Positions 41,786 to 45,471 of a stretch of DNA of 45,471 nt are shown here, piece by piece. The translations under genes and the position numbers were made by a program. The DNA comes from Phycisphaeraceae bacterium (lineage in GTDB: Bacteria > Planctomycetota > Phycisphaerae > Phycisphaerales > Phycisphaeraceae): the NCBI GenBank assembly GCA_002704825.1, contig PAIY01000137.1:1-45471 (forward strand), written 5' to 3'. The stretch's first letter is position 1; the number at the start of each line of letters is the position of its first letter. The notes beneath the pieces were generated by a model. That model worked only from the letters and a program-made list of their open reading frames with translations. It had not been told where the DNA came from and did not search any database.

Positions 41786-41825
41786 TTCACCGCAAGACGC
41801 AGAGCACTCAGAGTTAGAGAGAAGA
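41786..41825. repeat. Single arm of a CGCAGAG-type repeat (related to family D)
   Basis: TTCACCGCAAGACGCAGAGC followed by ACTCAGAGTTAGAGAGAAG, resembling the left arm of the family D copies. No matching right arm is present, so it looks like a decayed copy. Confidence 0.55.
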
Positions 41826-41840
41826 AATTTTATCTTTCAA

Positions 41841-41886
41841 CTCAGGCGAGCCGCGGTGTGTCACCGCGCGATTGAGCGCAGCTCAA
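41841..41886. repeat. Palindromic repeat family G, copy 2
   Basis: CTCAGGCGAGCCGCGGTGTG then TCACCGCGCGATTGAGCGCA and GCTCAA. It has two dyads: CGCGGTG/CACCGCG and TTGAGC/GCTCAA. It ends 26 bases before the ATG of the zinc-ribbon gene and so may be in its 5' untranslated region. Confidence 0.78.
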
Positions 41887-41912
41887 CATGTCTTGTTATC
41901 CGGGAGCACATC

Positions 41913-42278
41913 ATGGCCATGTTTCGTACCTGTCAATTCTGCCAATCAAAAGTGATTCCAAAGCGGGATGGTCGTTGTCCAAACTGCAAAAATGCGGTCG
42001 ATGTCTTTGCACCGTCCGTTGAGCAAACACAAACCAACCGCAAACCGATCAAACCCAATGCGTCGTGTATCTGCTGCAAAGCCGCCAGTACCATACCTGG
42101 TAGCCTGTATTGCGCTCGGTGTGCTGATAAACTCAACCGTAAATCAATCGTCGGTAGCTTTTTTTACGGCTTGGCGAGCCTACTGTTTTTTTTATTCGTA
42201 TTGCTGGTGCTCTTTGCTGCAGCAGGTAATTCACATCAACATCATCAGTTTTTCAGACTTCTGAAGTTCCTTCACTGA
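41913..42278 (+). CDS. Zinc-ribbon membrane protein of unknown function
   Basis: A 121-aa protein with an N-terminal zinc ribbon (CQFCQSK...CPNCKN, near residues 6-25), a second Cys cluster (CICCKA...CARC, near 50-67) and one C-terminal membrane helix (about 83-107), ending in a His-rich tail. The two Cys clusters each suggest a zinc site. It is unrelated to the pair at 6790-8983 except for the general ribbon type. The ATG at 41913 follows GGGAG (41902-41906) with 6 nt spacing. It lies between dnaA and bioB with repeats upstream. Confidence 0.75.
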   Translation: MAMFRTCQFCQSKVIPKRDGRCPNCKNAVDVFAPSVEQTQTNRKPIKPNASCICCKAASTIPGSLYCARCADKLNRKSIVGSFFYGLASLLFFLFVLLVLFAAAGNSHQHHQFFRLLKFLH

Positions 42279-42347
42279 ATCTGACAACCAACATGGTGAA
42301 AAAAAGACTCGGCTGCTACAATAGCCGTTTTGCCACAGGAGTCCGCC

Positions 42348-43436
42348 ATGATGTTTCAGCGCTATACCCACCTGGTTGATGATGCCCTTGCCGGTTTGGC
42401 ACCGTCCCGTGAAACGTGTCGTTGGATCATGGATGGCGATGACGTCCAACTTCTGGCATTACTCCAGGCCGCGTATGTCCCGCGTGAGAAGGTCTTTGGG
42501 CGCAAGGTCAAAGTACACATTCTCAACAACGTGCAGAACGGGCGATGCCAGGAAGACTGTGGCTACTGCTCGCAATCCAAGGACTCGGACGCTCCGATCG
42601 AAGCCTATCCGATGAAGACCGACGAGCAGATCTTTGCCGAAGCCGAGCAAGCTGCCAAGAACGGCGCATCACGGTACTGCATGGTGCTCTCAGGTCGTGG
42701 CCCGTCGATGGAGCGAACCAAAAAACTCGCAGGCCTCATCAAAGGTGTCAAAGACAAGTACCCCGTGGAAGTCTGTTTGAGTGTGGGTTTGATCGACGAT
42801 CAGAAAGCTCAGATTCTTGCTGACGCCGGTTTGGATCGACTCAACCACAACCTCAACACGTCCGAACGGATGTACAAAGACATCTGCACGACGCATACCT
42901 ATCAGGACCGCGTGAACACCATCGTCGCAGCCAAGAAGGCGGGCATGAGTTCATGCAGCGGTCTGATCGTGGGTATGAACGAAACCACCGATGACATCAT
43001 CGACGTGGCGATGAAACTCCGCGAGTTGGAAGTGCCTTCAATCCCGGTGAACTTCCTGATCCCGATTGAAGGTAACCCGATGTACTCGGATCACACCCTC
43101 ACGCCGGAGAAATGTCTGCGTGCGTTGTGTCTGCTGCGTCTGATCAATCCAACCGCGGAGATTCGCGCAGCAGCGGGTCGTGAAGGTCATCTCAAAGCGC
43201 TGCAACCCCTGGCATTCTGGCCCGCCAACTCATTGTTCGTCGATGGGTATCTCACCACGCGTGGCAGCGACATGGCCAACACCTATCGCATGATCCGCGA
43301 AGCCGGCTTTGAAGTCGAAGGCAATAAACTCTACGAAGCTGAAGGTGGTGAAGCGCAGGCCTATCGTGTCGATGACACAGCGTTACCAATCTTGAAGCCG
43401 GAAGTCTCCCGTAAAAGTTCGTGTGTGCCTTCGTGA
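42348..43436 (+). CDS. bioB: Biotin synthase
   Basis: Radical-SAM enzyme that inserts sulfur into dethiobiotin to give biotin. Over 362 aa: the radical SAM cluster NGRCQEDCGYCSQS (Cys67, Cys71, Cys74), then YCMVLSGRGPS, ICLS-like VCLSVGLIDD, LNHNLNTSERMYKDI, SSCSGLIVGMNET, PVNFLIPIEGNPM and RAAAGREGHL. The C-terminal GYLTTRGSDM is typical of BioB. The ATG at 42348 follows AGGAG (42337-42341) with 6 nt spacing. No other biotin genes are adjacent and no BirA operator was noted. The gene is followed by a 670-base repeat-filled gap. Confidence 0.94.
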   Translation: MMFQRYTHLVDDALAGLAPSRETCRWIMDGDDVQLLALLQAAYVPREKVFGRKVKVHILNNVQNGRCQEDCGYCSQSKDSDAPIEAYPMKTDEQIFAEAEQAAKNGASRYCMVLSGRGPSMERTKKLAGLIKGVKDKYPVEVCLSVGLIDDQKAQILADAGLDRLNHNLNTSERMYKDICTTHTYQDRVNTIVAAKKAGMSSCSGLIVGMNETTDDIIDVAMKLRELEVPSIPVNFLIPIEGNPMYSDHTLTPEKCLRALCLLRLINPTAEIRAAAGREGHLKALQPLAFWPANSLFVDGYLTTRGSDMANTYRMIREAGFEVEGNKLYEAEGGEAQAYRVDDTALPILKPEVSRKSSCVPS

Positions 43437-43527
43437 TCGAATGACATTTCACCTGTGATTTTTTGAGCATAGCGAAGCAACTCAGGCATTTGCTGATGCG
43501 TCACTTCACGAACACACGATTTTTTTT

Positions 43528-43568
43528 GAGCAAAGCTCAAACAGCATCACGCAGTGATGCAGCTATTA
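43528..43568. repeat. Palindromic repeat family F, copy 4
   Basis: GAGCAAAGCTCAAACAGCAT followed by CACGCAGTGATGCAGCTATTA; the GCATCAC/GTGATGC core and the AGCTATTA end are shared with copies 2 and 3. Confidence 0.75.
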
Positions 43569-43624
43569 TGTTGTGTGCATTGCGAGATTTGTATCACGGT
43601 TTGCAATGTCAAACTCATGTGAAT

Positions 43625-43782
43625 AGAGCGATGCAAAGAATTAATCTCCACCCTTCGTCACTCCCGCGAAGGCGGGAGTCCAGTGGAATCTGCAATTTTC
43701 TACTGCATGCCACTGGATTCCCGCCTGCGCGGGAATGACGAAAATACGATGGCATGGAGTTTAATTATTTGAACTGCTATAA
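43625..43782 (+). repeat. Repeat family H, full copy
   Basis: A 158-base element beginning AGAGCGATGCAAAGAATTAA and ending ATTTGAACTGCTATAA. Its centre holds nested inverted repeats, CTCCCGCGAAGGCGGGAGTC and GATTCCCGCC...GGAATGACG-type arms, and an 8-bp CCAGTGGA/TCCACTGG-like pairing. The 86-base copy at 18725-18810 carries only the two ends. The central core resembles the CATTCCCGCG repeats that I recall from many bacterial genomes, but here long unique flanks are also duplicated. Confidence 0.85.
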
Positions 43783-43795
43783 CGGATGCACAACT

Positions 43796-43820
43796 GGCAC
43801 CGGGTTAACACCCGGTGCTC
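43796..43820. repeat. Palindromic repeat family C, copy 3
   Basis: A single hairpin unit GGCACCGGGTTAA...CACCCGGTGCTC; the same unit forms half of the in-gene copy at 26448-26521. Confidence 0.78.
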
Positions 43821-43867
43821 ATGAATGGCAAGCACGCGTTTTGACTGAAATTGGTATCGCATGTCAC

Positions 43868-43897
43868 CAAGGCAACCGCTTACTGCGTGCGCGGCTC
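43868..43897. repeat. Palindromic repeat family B, half copy 3
   Basis: CAAGGCAACCGCTTACTGCG followed by TGCGCGGCTC, identical to the right half of the copy at 31794-31879. The left half is missing. Confidence 0.78.
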
Positions 43898-43955
43898 ATG
43901 ATTGCATGATGCAACATCGTGACGAAACGAAATGGTTTGCGATGGTGTTCGTCAT

Positions 43956-44000
43956 TTGAGCTTCGCTCAACCCCGCATCGACACGACGCGGCTCGCCTGA
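43956..44000. repeat. Palindromic repeat family G, copy 3 (inverted)
   Basis: TTGAGCTTCGCTCAACCCCG then CATCGACACGACGCGGCTCG and CCTGA; the reverse complement aligns with copies 1 and 2 from CTCAGGCGAGCCGCG onward (first base differs). Confidence 0.75.
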
Positions 44001-44107
44001 TGAGTGAATCAATATCCACAACAGAGATTAAGAAAGCCAAGCAGTGCAGACATCGCTGTTATGTGAGATGTGATGCATGCAAAGTGATCGAGCATTAAAA
44101 AAGTGCA

Positions 44108-44383
44108 TCACTCTGCTTTGCCTTTGAGTTGTTTGAGAATATCCGTCAGCGTGCTGTTGATCGAAAAAATCACCACGATCATTTCGCAATACAGTCGCAC
44201 CACGACAGGTCCTGCAAGCAGAAACAAAAGCGCGAATACGATTGGCATATAGCCATCGTAATACTTGATGCCATTGAACAATTGGACGGCACCTGTGAGT
44301 ACACAAGCCAGCACACCAATCCAGAAAATGAATTGGACAAAAAACGGCGTGATCATTTTCCGAAATGTCAACCAGTCATCCAT
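44108..44383 (-). CDS. DUF4282-family membrane protein
   Basis: Small membrane protein of 91 aa matching my recollection of the DUF4282 pattern: a short soluble start, MITPFFVQFIFWIGVLACVL (helix 1, about residues 10-32), a loop with Tyr/Gly, and MPIVFALLFLLAGPVVVRLYCEMIVVIFSI (helix 2, about 46-75) with the conserved GP..R.YCE. Function unknown. The ATG at 44383 follows AAGGGG with about 6 nt spacing. A terminator of the upstream minus-strand gene lies just before it, so it is probably its own transcript. Confidence 0.85.
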   Translation of the reverse strand: MDDWLTFRKMITPFFVQFIFWIGVLACVLTGAVQLFNGIKYYDGYMPIVFALLFLLAGPVVVRLYCEMIVVIFSINSTLTDILKQLKGKAE

Positions 44384-44401
44384 ATCAATCCCCTTAGGAA
44401 A

Positions 44402-44438
44402 AAGGCCAAAGCGTCATCAGTCGATGGGCTTTGGCCTT
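44402..44438 (-). terminator. Terminator after the DUF2007 gene
   Basis: AAGGCCAAAGC (44402-44412) and GCTTTGGCCTT (44428-44438) form a perfect 11-bp stem. On the minus strand it is followed by TTTTT. It lies 37 bases after the DUF2007 stop. Confidence 0.85.
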
Positions 44439-44475
44439 GAAAGATCAAATTAATTTTAGTGGTATCGGTCTTGTT

Positions 44476-44706
44476 TCACTCACCGTTTTCATGCTCGTTG
44501 AGAACTTCACGTGCACGCTCGAGGTCTTGGGGCATGACCAGGACTTTCACATCGCCTGGCGCGTCCGCCCGAAAACCGGAGGTCAACACGCCCCACATCT
44601 CGGCGCGGATTCCCTCGCCTTCCAAAGCGGCAACCAGAATCGCTGCCTGCGGCTCGGAGGGTAAACTCACCAATACGACCGGATCATTTTCGCTTGACTG
44701 GGGCAT
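44476..44706 (-). CDS. DUF2007-like small signal-transducing protein
   Basis: A 76-aa cytoplasmic protein resembling the DUF2007 (putative prokaryotic signal transducing protein) domain: VVLVSLPSEPQAAILVAALEGEGIRAEMWG in the first half and DVKVLVMPQDLERAREVLNEHE at the end. The family folds like an ACT/PII-like domain and its role is unknown. It lies 40 bases downstream of the Rrf2 regulator on the same strand and shares its terminator, so the two are probably co-transcribed. Confidence 0.8.
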   Translation of the reverse strand: MPQSSENDPVVLVSLPSEPQAAILVAALEGEGIRAEMWGVLTSGFRADAPGDVKVLVMPQDLERAREVLNEHENGE

Positions 44707-44746
44707 GAGGGGTTCCCAAGGTTCGCATGTCGATCAAATCTTAAAA

Positions 44747-45235
44747 TCAGTTGCTCGGTGCGTTGTACTTGACCGGCTTGGACTTGCTCTTGAAGATCGG
44801 AGCTGGCTCACCAATGATCTGCATCTTGTTGTTCAAGGTGTCAGCCATGGTCTTGAGGTTGGTCTCTTCAAGGAACTTGCGGATTTCGCCACGCAGGTTC
44901 TTCCATTCCTCGTGTTGCGGGCAGGGCTGATCGTCATCACACTTGGCCATGCCGACCACGCAGCTATCCAGATCATCCTTGGAGTCGATGATGGACATGA
45001 TGTCGATCAGGGGAATGTCCTGCGGCGGACGTGCCAGGGCAAAACCACCCCCACGACCTTTGGCTGAAACCAGCAGACCGTTGCGGACGAGGTCCTGGAA
45101 AATCTTGGCCACGAAGTGACGCGGCAGGTCCGTACCTTCGCAGAGTTCGTCCAGAAGAACGTACCCGTCGGGGCGAACCATGGTCAGCCGCGTCAGAGCG
45201 CGGATGGCGTAAGCACATGCATTTGAATAAATCAT
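44747..45235 (-). CDS. Rrf2-family Fe-S transcriptional regulator
   Basis: Winged-helix regulator of 162 aa in the Rrf2 family (IscR, NsrR, RirA). Seen: YAIRALTRL near residues 9-17, the recognition helix region LPRHFVAKIFQDLVRNGLLVSAKGRGGGFALARP (about 37-70), and three cysteines, Cys92, Cys99 and Cys105, in a CX6CX5C arrangement placed as the cluster ligands of IscR/NsrR, so it probably holds an Fe-S cluster sensing iron, redox state or NO. It is divergent from a phosphofructokinase gene across 177 bases and may control it as well as its own DUF2007 partner. Confidence 0.88.
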   Translation of the reverse strand: MIYSNACAYAIRALTRLTMVRPDGYVLLDELCEGTDLPRHFVAKIFQDLVRNGLLVSAKGRGGGFALARPPQDIPLIDIMSIIDSKDDLDSCVVGMAKCDDDQPCPQHEEWKNLRGEIRKFLEETNLKTMADTLNNKMQIIGEPAPIFKSKSKPVKYNAPSN

Positions 45236-45412
45236 CAGTTGTATCCTGTACGCGTAAAAAAGCGGGATATCCTTTTGACGCTACTTCCACTCAATAAAAA
45301 GTCACGTTTAACAATGTGACGATATTATGACTAACTTGTAACATAAAACAACACCAAGAGAGATTTTAATAGTTTTATCTTCATTTTGCACCTTCAAGGG
45401 AGCACCTAACCT

Positions 45413-45471
45413 GTGAAAAAACAATCCATCAAACGAATCGGCGTCCTCACCGGCGGGGGCGATTGCCCGGG
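45413..45471 (+). CDS. 6-phosphofructokinase, N-terminal fragment (cut by window end)
   Basis: The first 19 codons and two bases of a gene that continues beyond the window. The peptide includes RIGVLTGGGDCPG, the nucleotide-binding start of the PfkA family (ATP- or pyrophosphate-dependent phosphofructokinase; the type cannot be told from this part). The start is GTG at 45413, supported by AGGGAG at 45397-45402. It faces away from the Fe-S Rrf2 gene. Confidence 0.8.
   Translation, partial: MKKQSIKRIGVLTGGGDCP

Larger units (their letters stand above)
43437..44107. other. Repeat island between bioB and the DUF4282 gene
   Basis: This 671-base gap has no gene. It is a stack of copies of five repeat families in the order F (43528-43568), H (43625-43782), C (43796-43820), B half (43868-43897) and G (43956-44000), with under 60 bases between successive copies. 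Confidence 0.75.

Noticed and set aside
44010..44020. A near DnaA box (ATATCCACA)
   Set aside because: A single site with one mismatch, 2.3 kb from dnaA and within repeats; no cluster to support an origin.
43437..44107. CRISPR array
   Set aside because: The repeats here belong to different families, are palindromic and irregularly spaced, and there are no cas genes.

Overview
The window reads as bacterial chromosome, most likely from a planctomycete (Planctomycetota), and probably from the class Phycisphaerae. The support is contextual: paralogous membrane proteins with the CxxC...CPECG zinc ribbon frequent in planctomycetes, prepilin-like proteins ending in a FADGH motif, an exosortase-type CAAX protease homologue, an isolated dnaA, and a mixture of Shine-Dalgarno-led starts (including TTG and GTG) with starts that lack any Shine-Dalgarno. 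No rRNA, tRNA, CRISPR array, prophage or intact insertion sequence was seen.

Layout. 0.2-4 kb: NagD-type phosphatase and a NeuB-type sialic acid synthase (minus strand), then LeuB. 4-9 kb: ComEC and two paralogous zinc-ribbon membrane proteins. 9-14.5 kb: polyphosphate kinase, a threonine-rich leader peptide with an attenuator, threonyl-tRNA synthetase, and a TrkA-N protein. 14.5-21 kb: a secreted coiled-coil protein, a YdjM-type membrane protein, an MFS transporter, a nitroreductase and a LamG/beta-helix protein. 21-29 kb: an EEP-family phosphohydrolase, a Cache-domain histidine-kinase-like protein, a VanZ-VanZ-MurJ fusion and a lone ParA. 29-32.6 kb: an alpha/beta hydrolase, CysK, a Cys-rich protein and a DUF423 protein. 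32.8-36 kb: a SpoIIE-type phosphatase and an RsbW-like ATPase fused to two PilZ domains. 36-40 kb: a GntR/LacI-type regulator translationally coupled to a pseudopilin, a second pseudopilin, and a CAAX-type protease. 40-45.5 kb: DnaA, a zinc-ribbon protein, BioB, a DUF4282 protein, a DUF2007 protein, an Fe-S Rrf2 regulator, and the first codons of a phosphofructokinase.

The most striking regulatory object is upstream of thrS. A 25-codon ORF with ten threonine codons is followed by mutually exclusive 1:2, 2:3 and 3:4 RNA stems, the last being an intrinsic terminator. This is the logic of a classical amino-acid attenuator, applied to threonyl-tRNA synthetase.

The second theme is repeats. At least nine families of short palindromic repeat occupy the gaps between genes. 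One copy sits nested between the arms of another, one family has a full and an internally deleted copy, and one copy is read in frame as the linker of the VanZ-VanZ-MurJ protein. Many copies lie at gene ends and could act as bidirectional terminators.
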